Source: Desulfonema limicola
GTDB lineage: Bacteria; Desulfobacterota; Desulfobacteria; Desulfobacterales; DYRC01
DNA length: 13,521 bases
Direction: 5' to 3'
NCBI GenBank assembly: GCA_020718925.1
Contig: DYRC01000080.1
Coordinates: forward strand, 1 to 13,521
Under the pieces are notes generated by a model. That model ran no database searches, was not told where the DNA came from, and saw only the letters and a program-made list of their open reading frames with translations. The stretch's first letter is position 1, and the number at the start of each line of letters is the position of its first letter. The position numbers and the translations under genes are program-made. This document shows positions 6,143 to 12,894 of this stretch, piece by piece.

Positions 6143-6940
6143 TCATGACACAGCCGTTTTTTCCTTCTTGAAAACAATGAGAGGACAATTCTTGCAAATA
6201 TCGGCACCCGGAAAATTATCTCCGGGACGGGTGACGGAGCTTGAGCCGTACTGCTTTTTCCGATCAAGCAGTCTCTGAACCACCGCCTCGATCTGAGTAC
6301 CCGGTATGATAAAGTTGATTTCCCCCCGCTCTGTTTTTCCCGCATTATACGAGCCGCTGCATGCGGGCAGCATATTCGCGGACTGCTCAAGAAAGGAATA
6401 AACATTGCCGGAGCAGGCTGAAGAATTCATGGTGATATTCGTCTTCAGCGGATGAATATCCGTTGCAGACATATAATCCACAGCCAGATGATACGCCTGC
6501 ATATTGTCGCAGTAAAAATGCACAGTATCCGGCGCAAAATAAGAATCCTTCAGAGGAGCCACAACAACAGCTTTCAGTTTTCCCAATGGCAGGCGCGGTT
6601 TGGATCGTACAAATCGTTCCGCCTGCTCCGCATTTTTGGTATATTTGGCATGGCTCTTGATTTCAGCTTCATCAATCTCTTTGAGTCCGAAAGCACACTG
6701 TGCATTGCTGCATCCGAGATTTTCCGACATTGCCAATACTGTCTGCCCCTTCATTCTGGCAGCGATTTCCCATTGACAGAACGTCATCGGTTTCACAGGA
6801 GCCACATATTCATCGGCATTTTTTCTGAAATCTTCCAGTTCGCTCTCATCAAAGATAAATTTCACAGCAATCGGAAAATGAATGAGTCTGAGCTCATTGT
6901 ACAATACATCGTGCATTTCTTTTCTTGTGAGGCTTTGCAT
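6143..6940 (-). CDS. DUF169 family protein
   Basis: Seen: 265 residues, ATG at 6940 with GGGAG 8 bp upstream, no signal peptide or membrane segment, hence cytoplasmic. Conserved Cys-rich points run through the protein: TFCQWEIAAR, GCSNAQCAFG, MNSSACSGN, PACSGSYNAGKT, and a C-terminal GADICKNCPLI with a CxxC. Family knowledge: this is the DUF169 (PF02596) pattern, a family frequent in anaerobes and archaea whose function is not established; the conserved cysteines suggest metal, cluster or cofactor binding. Context: it lies 158 bp downstream of the RND transporter and 178 bp upstream of the outer-membrane factor, all on one strand. A hairpin behind the transporter and a weak promoter-like sequence before this gene suggest that it could be transcribed both with the pump and independently. 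A link to the molybdoenzyme encoded downstream is possible but speculative. Confidence 0.85.
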   Translation of the reverse strand: MQSLTRKEMHDVLYNELRLIHFPIAVKFIFDESELEDFRKNADEYVAPVKPMTFCQWEIAARMKGQTVLAMSENLGCSNAQCAFGLKEIDEAEIKSHAKYTKNAEQAERFVRSKPRLPLGKLKAVVVAPLKDSYFAPDTVHFYCDNMQAYHLAVDYMSATDIHPLKTNITMNSSACSGNVYSFLEQSANMLPACSGSYNAGKTERGEINFIIPGTQIEAVVQRLLDRKKQYGSSSVTRPGDNFPGADICKNCPLIVFKKEKTAVS

Positions 6941-7003
6941 ATTATTCTCCCTTTTCTTTCAGTACAAATACTGATAATTAAAATCAATGATAAGCCGCAT
7001 GTT

Positions 7004-7032
7004 ATATTAATTTTATCAAAATATCAAGACAA
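7004..7032 (-). promoter_or_regulatory. Possible promoter for the DUF169 gene
   Basis: On the minus strand TTGTCT (7032-7027) is followed after 17 bp by TAATAT (7009-7004) in a very AT-rich stretch; an alternative is TTGATA/TATAAC with 15-bp spacing. Matches to consensus are modest and the region is AT-rich, so this is weak evidence. Confidence 0.3.
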
Positions 7033-7058
7033 ATCTACCTGATACTTATTGATAAATA

Positions 7059-7093
7059 CCGAGCGCTGAACTCATGTCGGATTCAGCACTCGG
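7059..7093 (-). terminator. Hairpin after the RND transporter gene, possible terminator
   Basis: CCGAGCGCTGAA (7059-7070) pairs with TTCAGCACTCGG (7082-7093): 12 bp with a single wobble and an 11-nt loop, starting 5 bp after the transporter stop. On the minus strand the stem is followed by the U-rich TATTTATC. It may terminate or attenuate transcription between the transporter and the DUF169 gene. Confidence 0.5.
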
Positions 7094-7098
7094 ATTTG

Positions 7099-10000
7099 TT
7101 ATATCTGAGCAGTTGATTTTCTGACCGCTGCCTTATTAAACAACTGATAAATCAGCACAAAAAAGAGCGGAATAAAGAAAAGATCAATGAACGTGGCAGA
7201 CATCATCCCCCCGGCAACTGCCGTACCGATGGCTGCCATAGCCCCTGCACCCGCACCGGAAGCAATCGCAAGCGGCAGTACGCCGAAGAAAAACGCCAGC
7301 GATGTCATAATGACCGGACGGAGCCGGGTTCTTGCCGCTCCGAGGGTTGCTTCGATAAGTCCGTCTCCGTGCGCCATCCGTTCTTTGGCAAACTGAATAA
7401 TCAGAATCGCGTTTTTGGTGGTCAATCCCAGTGTTGTGAGAAATCCGATCTGAAAATACACATCATTGGGAAATCCGCGCCATGAGCTTGCCAATGTCGC
7501 GCCCAAAATGCCCAGCGGCAGCATCAGCAGATTGGCAATCGGAATCGCCCAGCTTTCATACAATGCCGCCACGCACAGAAAAATGACCAGAATGGAAAAC
7601 GCATACAGCATCGGCGCCTGAGAAGTTGACATGCGCTCCTGATAGGAAAGACCTGTCCAATCAAATCCGATTCCCGGCGGGAGTTTGGCTGCCAGTTCTT
7701 CCATCGCCGTCATTGCCTCGCCGGAACTTCTTCCGGGCGCGGGTTCACCCTGAATATTTATGGAGGGAAACGCATTGAAGCGCTCCAGTTTGGGAGAACC
7801 GAATGTCCATCGTCCGGTGGCAAAGGAACTGAAGGGAACCATTTTTCCGCTCGTATTTCTGACATAAATTTTTTCCAAATCTTTCGGAAGCATACGGAAT
7901 GGTGCATCTGCCTGAACATATACCCGCTTGACCCGCTCTGCCTGAATAAAGTCATTCACATACGCACTGCCGAAAGCTGCCGCAATACTGTACTGAATGA
8001 CGCTGATAGGGATTCCCAGCGCGCCGGCTTTTTCCCAGTCCACATCCACGCGGTACTGCGGCACATCATCCATGCCGTTGGGGCGCACACGGAACAGACG
8101 CTTATCCTGCGCTGCCATTCCGAGCAGTTGGTTTCGGGCTGCCATCAATGCTGCATGACCTATGCCGCCTTTATCCTGTAACTGAAAATCAAATCCTGTG
8201 GCATTTCCAAGTTCAAGAACCGGAGGCGGCGGAAAACCGAACACCATTGCTTCTTTGATCTGAGAAAATGCCCCCATAGCTCTTCCGGCAACCGCTTTTA
8301 CCTTGAGATCCGGTCGCTTGCGAAGTTCCCATTCTTTGAGCCGGACAAACGCCAAGCCCATGTTCTGACCGCGTCCGGCAAAACTGATGCCAGCTACTGT
8401 CAGACAGGAATCCACCGCATCCTTTTCAGTATCAAGAAAATATGATTTGACCTTTTTATCCAAAATGCCTTTGGTCTGCTCCAGAGTTGCATTTGCCGGA
8501 AGGCTTGCCTGAATCATAAGGATTCCCTGATCTTCATCCGGCAGATAGGAAGTCGGCATTTTAAGCACCGATACGCCCACAACCGCCACAATAATCAGAT
8601 AGAGCAGAATATAACGGAATTTCCGTGAAAAAGACCAGTTGACCAGCCGGACATATTTATCTCTGATACTGAAAAAAGTTCGGTCAAACCATCTGAAAAA
8701 CGGTCGCAAAAAGAAAACCGTATGATCCGAAGGGGCATGTCCCGGCGGAACCGGTTTCAGAAGCGATGCACACAGCACCGGCGTCAGAATCAGAGCCACC
8801 AACACCGACAGCAGCATGGAAGAAATAATGGTAATGGAAAACTGGCGGTAAATAATACCTGTTGATCCCTGAAAAAACGCCATAGGACCGAATACGGCTG
8901 AAAGCACCAGTCCGATGCCGATCAACGCACTGGTGATCTGATCCATAGATTTGGCTGTGGCTTCCCGCGGAGAAAGTCCTTCTTCGGACATAATCCGCTC
9001 CACATTTTCAACCACAACAATCGCATCATCGACTAAAAGACCGATGGCAAGAACCATTGCAAACATGGTCAGCATGTTGATGGAAAAACCGAAATATGCC
9101 AAAGTTCCGAAAGTCCCCAGCAATACTACCGGTACGGCAATGGTCGGAATCAGGGTGGCACGCATATTTCCCATAAACAGATACATGATCAGAAATACCA
9201 GAAAAACCGCCTCAAACAGCGTCTTGACCACTTCCATGATAGCAACCCGGGTGAACGGCGTGGTATCGTAAGGATAAACCGCCTTCATGCCGGGCGGGAA
9301 ATACCGGCTCATCTCGTCTATTTTTGTTCTGACCGCGTTGGCGGTATCCAGCGCATTGGCACCGGCTGCCTGCCGGATCGCCAGCCCGGATGCGGGTTTG
9401 CCGTTATAATATGCCTCTATATCATAAGTTTCGGTTCCAAGCTCGGCTCTGCCAATATCCTTCACCCGCACCACAGAGCCGTCAGAATTGAGCCTGAGAG
9501 GAATATCGGCAAATTCATCGGGTGTTTTCAGCAGACTCTGAACCATAATAGACGCATTCAGCCGCTGTCCTGAAACAGCAGGAGACCCGCCGAACTGTCC
9601 TGCGGAAACCTCCGCGTTATAGGTTCGCAGTGCGGCAACCACATCAGACATGGTCATATTGTACTCGGTCATCTTGTCCATATTCAGCCAGACGCGCATG
9701 GCATACTGAGTGCCGAAATTCTCCACCTCCCCAACACCGGGGACTCTGGCAAGTATTTTTTCCAGATTCGACTGGGCATAATCGCGCAAATCATTGCCGT
9801 CCATGCTGCCGTCTTCGGAGATCAGACTGACAATGATCAGATAATTCCGCGTTGCTTTGCCAACTGACACCCCCCGGCTCTGAACCGCATCAGGAAGTCC
9901 GGTCAACGCCAGTTGAAGCTTGTTCTGCACCTTTGACCATGCCACATCCGGGTCGGTTCCGGGCTTGAAGGTCAGATCAATGCGGGAACTTCCCGATGAA

Positions 10001-10251
10001 TCGCTTGTGGCAGACATATAAATCATGGATTCCAGACCGGTCATTTTCTGTTCGATGATCTGGGTTACGCTGTTTTCCACAGTTTCCGCAGAAGCTCCGG
10101 GATAAAACGCGCTGATATAAATAGACGGCGGCGCAATCGGCGGATATTGGGATATGGGCAGATTGTAGATCGCAAGTCCGCCCAGCACCATAATAGAAAT
10201 GGCGATGACCCAGGCAAAAACCGGGCGATCTAAAAAAAATCGTGATAGCAT
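7099..10251 (-). CDS. RND multidrug efflux transporter, HAE-1 (AcrB/MexB) family
   Basis: Seen: 1050 residues, the normal family length, with GGAGG 6-7 bp before the ATG. It opens with the typical first membrane helix (MLSRFFLDRPVFAWVIAISI) and NLPISQYPPIAPP. The periplasmic porter and docking regions contain YPGASAETVENSVTQIIEQ and a second-half LPANATLEQT. Twelve membrane segments are arranged as two repeats. The proton-relay aspartates are present as D408 and D409 (LLVDDAIVVVENVERIM), equivalent to AcrB D407/D408. The closing helices contain GLTTKNAILIIQFAKE. Family knowledge: a homotrimeric inner-membrane proton/drug antiporter that captures lipophilic or amphiphilic compounds from the periplasm and membrane. 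It lies 12 bp after the fusion-protein gene, so the two are translationally close. Substrate range cannot be read from sequence; the HAE-1 type argues for organic compounds rather than metal ions. Confidence 0.97.
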   Translation of the reverse strand: MLSRFFLDRPVFAWVIAISIMVLGGLAIYNLPISQYPPIAPPSIYISAFYPGASAETVENSVTQIIEQKMTGLESMIYMSATSDSSGSSRIDLTFKPGTDPDVAWSKVQNKLQLALTGLPDAVQSRGVSVGKATRNYLIIVSLISEDGSMDGNDLRDYAQSNLEKILARVPGVGEVENFGTQYAMRVWLNMDKMTEYNMTMSDVVAALRTYNAEVSAGQFGGSPAVSGQRLNASIMVQSLLKTPDEFADIPLRLNSDGSVVRVKDIGRAELGTETYDIEAYYNGKPASGLAIRQAAGANALDTANAVRTKIDEMSRYFPPGMKAVYPYDTTPFTRVAIMEVVKTLFEAVFLVFLIMYLFMGNMRATLIPTIAVPVVLLGTFGTLAYFGFSINMLTMFAMVLAIGLLVDDAIVVVENVERIMSEEGLSPREATAKSMDQITSALIGIGLVLSAVFGPMAFFQGSTGIIYRQFSITIISSMLLSVLVALILTPVLCASLLKPVPPGHAPSDHTVFFLRPFFRWFDRTFFSIRDKYVRLVNWSFSRKFRYILLYLIIVAVVGVSVLKMPTSYLPDEDQGILMIQASLPANATLEQTKGILDKKVKSYFLDTEKDAVDSCLTVAGISFAGRGQNMGLAFVRLKEWELRKRPDLKVKAVAGRAMGAFSQIKEAMVFGFPPPPVLELGNATGFDFQLQDKGGIGHAALMAARNQLLGMAAQDKRLFRVRPNGMDDVPQYRVDVDWEKAGALGIPISVIQYSIAAAFGSAYVNDFIQAERVKRVYVQADAPFRMLPKDLEKIYVRNTSGKMVPFSSFATGRWTFGSPKLERFNAFPSINIQGEPAPGRSSGEAMTAMEELAAKLPPGIGFDWTGLSYQERMSTSQAPMLYAFSILVIFLCVAALYESWAIPIANLLMLPLGILGATLASSWRGFPNDVYFQIGFLTTLGLTTKNAILIIQFAKERMAHGDGLIEATLGAARTRLRPVIMTSLAFFFGVLPLAIASGAGAGAMAAIGTAVAGGMMSATFIDLFFIPLFFVLIYQLFNKAAVRKSTAQI

Positions 10252-10263
10252 GTATTTCCTCCG

Positions 10264-11658
10264 TTACTTGGATGGCGTTGCCGGTTTGACAGGATTCTGC
10301 GGGTTTCCGGCAGGTTTGGGTTCGGCAAGTCGGACAGGCGAACCGGGTCTGATTTTCTGCAAGCCTTCGACAATAACCCGATCTCCTGCTTTGAGACCCG
10401 ATGTTACAAACCATTTATCCTGAACAGAGCGATCAAGCGTGAGCCGCACCTGTTCTGCTTTATTTTCCGCGCTGACGAGCATCGCCAAGGGATTTCCTTT
10501 GGGATCGCGGGATACTGCCTGCAGAGGAATCAGGATCGCCTGCTCGCTGACGCCTTCTTTCACAACTGCCCGGACAAACATGCCCGGCAGCAGAACACCA
10601 TCAGGGTTCGGAAAGACAATCCGTAAAATCACAGAACCCGTTGTCGGATCAACCGTTACATCCCGAAATTGAAGCGTACCTTCCTGCAAATAGATCGTGC
10701 CGTCTTCTAAAATAAGCTTCACCTGATTCTGGTTTTTTCCGTTCTGGTTCAGACTTCCGTTCTGCAGCCGCTGTTTCAGGCGCAGCATTTCGCCGGTGGA
10801 TTGGGGAACATCCGCATAAATGGGATCAAGCTGCTGAATCGTGGCAAGAGGCACGGGCTGATATGCCATCACCAACGCGCCTTCTGTGATATTCGATTTA
10901 CCGATCCGCCCTGAAATCGGTGCGGTAATTTTGGTGTAGCCTATATTGATATGGGTGGTTTTCAATGCGGCTTCTGCCTGCTGAATAACCGCTTCCGCCG
11001 CCGCTATGCCTTTGCGGTCGCTTTCCACCTGCGCTTCAACAGCTTTCAGTCCTGCTTCGGCAATTTCGGCTTCGGTAGCGGACTGGTCGCGCTGAATAAT
11101 GGAAACAGCTTTTTCCTTTGACAATTCTTCATATCGCTGGCGGTTAGTCCGCGCAAGATTCAATATCGCCTGCTGCTTTGTAATATTTGCGATACTTGCA
11201 TCCAAAGCCGCCTTTGCCCGGTTGGCAGTCGCTTTGGCGGCAGTGAGGTTTGCCGAAGCATTGTCCAGAGCCGCCTGAAAAGGAGCAGGATCAAGTTCGT
11301 ATAACACCTGACCGGCTTTGACATCAGAACCTTCCGTAAACAGGCGTTTGAGGATGATTCCGTTGACCTGCGGGCGGATTTCTGCCACACGCAACGCTGA
11401 TGTGCGCCCCGGCAGTTCGGTAGTCAGCGTGATCTTTTCAGGTTGAACAGTTACAATAGAAACTTCCGGCACAGGCATCTGGGGCGGAGCTGCAACCTCT
11501 TTTCCGAAAAATTTCTTCAAAAGTTGTTGTATTCCCCCCGCCTGCCCGGATTGCGGAGATGAAGATTGCGGCTTGTTATCACATGCTGTCAGCAAAAAAA
11601 CATTGAACAGCACCATAATAACCATAAGCAATTTCAAAGAGTTATAAATTTTTTGCAT
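10264..11658 (-). CDS. RND efflux periplasmic membrane fusion lipoprotein (AcrA/MexA family)
   Basis: Seen: 464 residues. The ATG at 11658 is preferred because AAGG lies 8 bp upstream; a GTG at 11673 would place that site inside the gene. The signal peptide ends in a lipobox (VFLLTAC, C26). Asp follows at +2, which in E. coli keeps lipoproteins in the inner membrane, as expected for this subunit. A linker rich in Gln, Ser and Pro is followed by a barrel-sandwich start (PGRTSALRVAEIRPQVNGII), a long alpha-helical hairpin rich in Ala, Gln and Glu (about residues 125-235), the returning lipoyl-like strand (YTKITAPISGRIGKSNITEG), a beta-barrel and a membrane-proximal domain ending in Pro/Lys-rich residues. 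It bridges the transporter and the outer-membrane factor. It is encoded 43 bp after tetR and 12 bp before the transporter. Confidence 0.96.
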   Translation of the reverse strand: MQKIYNSLKLLMVIMVLFNVFLLTACDNKPQSSSPQSGQAGGIQQLLKKFFGKEVAAPPQMPVPEVSIVTVQPEKITLTTELPGRTSALRVAEIRPQVNGIILKRLFTEGSDVKAGQVLYELDPAPFQAALDNASANLTAAKATANRAKAALDASIANITKQQAILNLARTNRQRYEELSKEKAVSIIQRDQSATEAEIAEAGLKAVEAQVESDRKGIAAAEAVIQQAEAALKTTHINIGYTKITAPISGRIGKSNITEGALVMAYQPVPLATIQQLDPIYADVPQSTGEMLRLKQRLQNGSLNQNGKNQNQVKLILEDGTIYLQEGTLQFRDVTVDPTTGSVILRIVFPNPDGVLLPGMFVRAVVKEGVSEQAILIPLQAVSRDPKGNPLAMLVSAENKAEQVRLTLDRSVQDKWFVTSGLKAGDRVIVEGLQKIRPGSPVRLAEPKPAGNPQNPVKPATPSK

Positions 11659-11701
11659 ATTCAGTACCTTCACATATTGAATTTAAATGATTTATAAATA
11701 A

Positions 11702-12325
11702 TCACAGAGCAATCAATCCTTTGAAGAGAATATTCAGGATGACGTCCGGATCTGCCGGATAAGGATGCTTTTCAGGCGACTCCAGCCAGAGAGCAAGAAA
11801 AGCATTGCAAAGACCGTCCAGTGCAACAGCCAGATGATACGGGGCTGCGATATTCTGAAACAGTTTCTTTTCTATTCCGCTTTCAAAGATCGAGGCAAGG
11901 GTGTAGATAAACTTTTCATATCGCTCCCGAATCTCATTATCAAGTCCTGCTTTGATATTAAAGCTTGCGCCGCGGGTTTCGGCAAAATAGAGGCGGATAA
12001 CAGAGATATTATCCATAAAAACCGCGCTTTTTGTCCGCACATAATTGCGGAGTTTTTCAATCTCATCATCTGTCTCCTCCACAGCCTTTGTAAGCGCCTG
12101 ATGGAATCTGTCAGAATTTTCAATAACCAGAGCCTTGTAAAGCTCTTCTTTGTTTTTGAAGAACTTGTACAGCGTTCCGATGGCAAACTCGGCGTTTTTG
12201 GCGATCTCGTGCATGGAGACATTGTGAAATCCCTTCTCCGAAAAAAGCTTCAGTGCCGCGTCAAACATTTCCCGACGCTGCCTGAGTTTTTCCCTTTCCC
12301 GGCGCGGGAGTTCCTCTTCCTGCAT
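11702..12325 (-). CDS. TetR-family repressor of the efflux operon
   Basis: Seen: 207 residues from the ATG at 12325; an adjacent ATG at 12328 is possible, but GGAGG is 7 bp from the former and only 4 bp from the latter. A basic start (ELPRREREKLRQRREMFDAA) leads into the TetR DNA-binding domain at about residues 20-65: LFSEKGFHNVSMHEIAKNA, then the recognition helix in FAIGTLYKFFKNKEELYKAL. The C-terminal part (about 80-207) is all-helical and would form the ligand pocket and dimer interface. Family knowledge: such proteins next to RND genes repress the pump and release DNA on binding a pump substrate. It is first in the operon, so it is probably autoregulated through the paired motifs at 12349-12380. 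Confidence 0.93.
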   Translation of the reverse strand: MQEEELPRREREKLRQRREMFDAALKLFSEKGFHNVSMHEIAKNAEFAIGTLYKFFKNKEELYKALVIENSDRFHQALTKAVEETDDEIEKLRNYVRTKSAVFMDNISVIRLYFAETRGASFNIKAGLDNEIRERYEKFIYTLASIFESGIEKKLFQNIAAPYHLAVALDGLCNAFLALWLESPEKHPYPADPDVILNILFKGLIAL

Positions 12326-12348
12326 CATTCAGCCTCCGTTTGATTTGA

Positions 12349-12380
12349 AAATGACGTCATCTTTAAATAAATGACGTTAG
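12349..12380. promoter_or_regulatory. Candidate TetR operators (two AAATGACGTYA motifs)
   Basis: AAATGACGTCAT (12349-12360) and AAATGACGTTAG (12369-12380) are near-identical direct copies exactly 20 bp apart, about two helical turns. The first contains the perfect palindrome ATGACGTCAT. They lie between the tetR promoter and its start codon, where bound repressor would block transcription. Confidence 0.6.
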
Positions 12381-12387
12381 GTTCACT

Positions 12388-12416
12388 TTTTACAACGTAT
12401 CACTTTCTGATGTCAA
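12388..12416 (-). promoter_or_regulatory. Promoter of the tetR-efflux operon
   Basis: On the minus strand a perfect TTGACA -35 (12416-12411) is followed after 16-17 bp by TGTAAA or GTAAAA (12394-12388) as a weak -10. Transcription would start near the upstream candidate operator and read into tetR. Confidence 0.55.
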
Positions 12417-12484
12417 GCATAAAATAGAACAAGTCTGTTTTTCAAATTTTTCGATAAAAGAATCGCTGAAACGAAAAATTATTC

Positions 12485-12513
12485 TTGACGCACGGATTCT
12501 TTTTGTGTATAAA
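12485..12513 (+). promoter_or_regulatory. Promoter of tRNA-Gln
   Basis: TTGACG (12485-12490), a 17-bp spacer and TATAAA (12508-12513), followed by a C/G-rich discriminator CCCGC. The predicted start is about 7 bp before the mature tRNA 5' end. The GC-rich discriminator is typical of growth-rate or stringent-controlled stable RNA promoters. Confidence 0.85.
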
Positions 12514-12526
12514 CCCGCTTTGTTTA

Positions 12527-12600
12527 TGAGGGATCGTCTAGCGGCAGGACGACGGGTTCTGGCCCCGTTAACCTAGGTTCGAATCCTAGTCCCTCAGCCA
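12527..12600 (+). tRNA. tRNA-Gln (anticodon CUG)
   Basis: A complete cloverleaf is visible. The acceptor stem TGAGGGA/TCCCTCA has the weak U1-A72 pair characteristic of bacterial tRNA-Gln. The D arm is GTC...GAC with an AGCGGCAG loop. The anticodon stem ACGGG/CCCGT carries loop TTCTGGC, giving anticodon CTG. The variable loop is TAAC, the T arm CTAGG-TTCGAAT-CCTAG, the discriminator G and the CCA end is encoded (12598-12600). Confidence 0.96.
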
Positions 12601-12614
12601 ACATGATATTATCA

Positions 12615-12646
12615 GGGAAGCGGCAGCCATTGTCATTTCCCTTTTT
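12615..12646 (+). terminator. Intrinsic terminator of tRNA-Gln
   Basis: GGGAA (12615-12619) pairs with TTCCC (12637-12641), extended inside by GGCA (12622-12625)/TGTC (12631-12634), and is directly followed by TTTTT. It isolates the tRNA from the downstream RNA-nuclease locus. Confidence 0.75.
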
Positions 12647-12720
12647 AGTTTGAAGAGGTACATGTAATTTATTTCGAGGCTAAAAAATAGCTTCAGTAAG
12701 GAGCGGCATTCAAAAGATAT

Positions 12721-12749
12721 TTGACAATAATCGAAATATGAAGTATATG
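12721..12749 (+). promoter_or_regulatory. Promoter of the tandem-hairpin RNA
   Basis: Perfect TTGACA -35 (12721-12726), 17-bp spacer and TATATG -10 (12744-12749). The predicted start near 12756 falls 2 bp before the first 60-bp unit, so the transcript would consist almost entirely of the repeats. Confidence 0.7.
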
Positions 12750-12757
12750 TCTCACAT

Positions 12758-12877
12758 AACTTCCCCTGTGGTTTCGACCCAGGGTGCGGAGGTGAAGAGA
12801 TTCATCTCCTGCTTTAAAACTTCCCCTGTGGTTTCGACCCAGGGTGCGGGGGTGAAGAAATTCATCCCCTGCTTTTT
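12758..12877. repeat. Two tandem 60-bp direct repeats
   Basis: Units 12758-12817 and 12818-12877 are identical over the first 58 positions except at three transitions: A/G at 12790/12850, G/A at 12799/12859 and T/C at 12807/12867. No third copy or partial copy is visible before 12758. Confidence 0.9.
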
Positions 12878-12878
12878 T
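12848..12878 (+). terminator. Intrinsic terminator at the end of the repeat RNA
   Basis: GGGGGTGAA (12848-12856), GAAA loop, TTCATCCCC (12861-12869), then TGC and six T (12873-12878). The equivalent hairpin of unit 1 is followed by only three T, so termination should occur mainly after unit 2, with read-through feeding the nuclease gene 17 bp downstream. Confidence 0.65.
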
Positions 12879-12894
12879 ATAGAAATGGCGATAA

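Larger units (their letters stand above)
12756..12878 (+). ncRNA. Structured small RNA of two tandem double-hairpin units, upstream of a NYN nuclease
   Basis: Each 60-nt unit can form two hairpins. The first (unit 1: 12764-12784) pairs CCCTG with CAGGG and GGT with ACC around a TTCG tetraloop, with one bulged T. The second (12788-12809) is a 9-bp stem closed by the tetraloop GAGA in unit 1 and GAAA in unit 2, both GNRA. The unit differences at 12790/12807 versus 12850/12867 swap an A-T pair for G-C, and the third difference changes only the R of the GNRA loop. The unit-2 hairpin is followed by six T, forming a terminator. With the promoter at 12721 this gives an RNA of about 120 nt. It resembles in layout the repeat RNA antitoxins of type III TA loci, but I recognise no known RNA family. 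That it is transcribed is inferred. Confidence 0.6.

Noticed and set aside
6452..7042. Plus-strand frame of 196 codons opposite DUF169
   Set aside because: It is antisense to a conserved Cys-patterned protein, and its composition and lack of any motif fit a shadow frame.
11765..12343. Plus-strand frame of 192 codons opposite tetR
   Set aside because: The TetR domain on the other strand is unmistakable; this frame has no recognisable fold.
12676..12694. Small hairpin GAGGCTA/TAGCTTC upstream of the repeat RNA promoter
   Set aside because: It is short, with an A-only loop and no T-run; it could be chance and has no supporting context.
12758..12877. A two-repeat CRISPR array
   Set aside because: The period is exactly 60 bp and the would-be spacers are as conserved as the repeats and only about 22 bp long; no cas gene is present.
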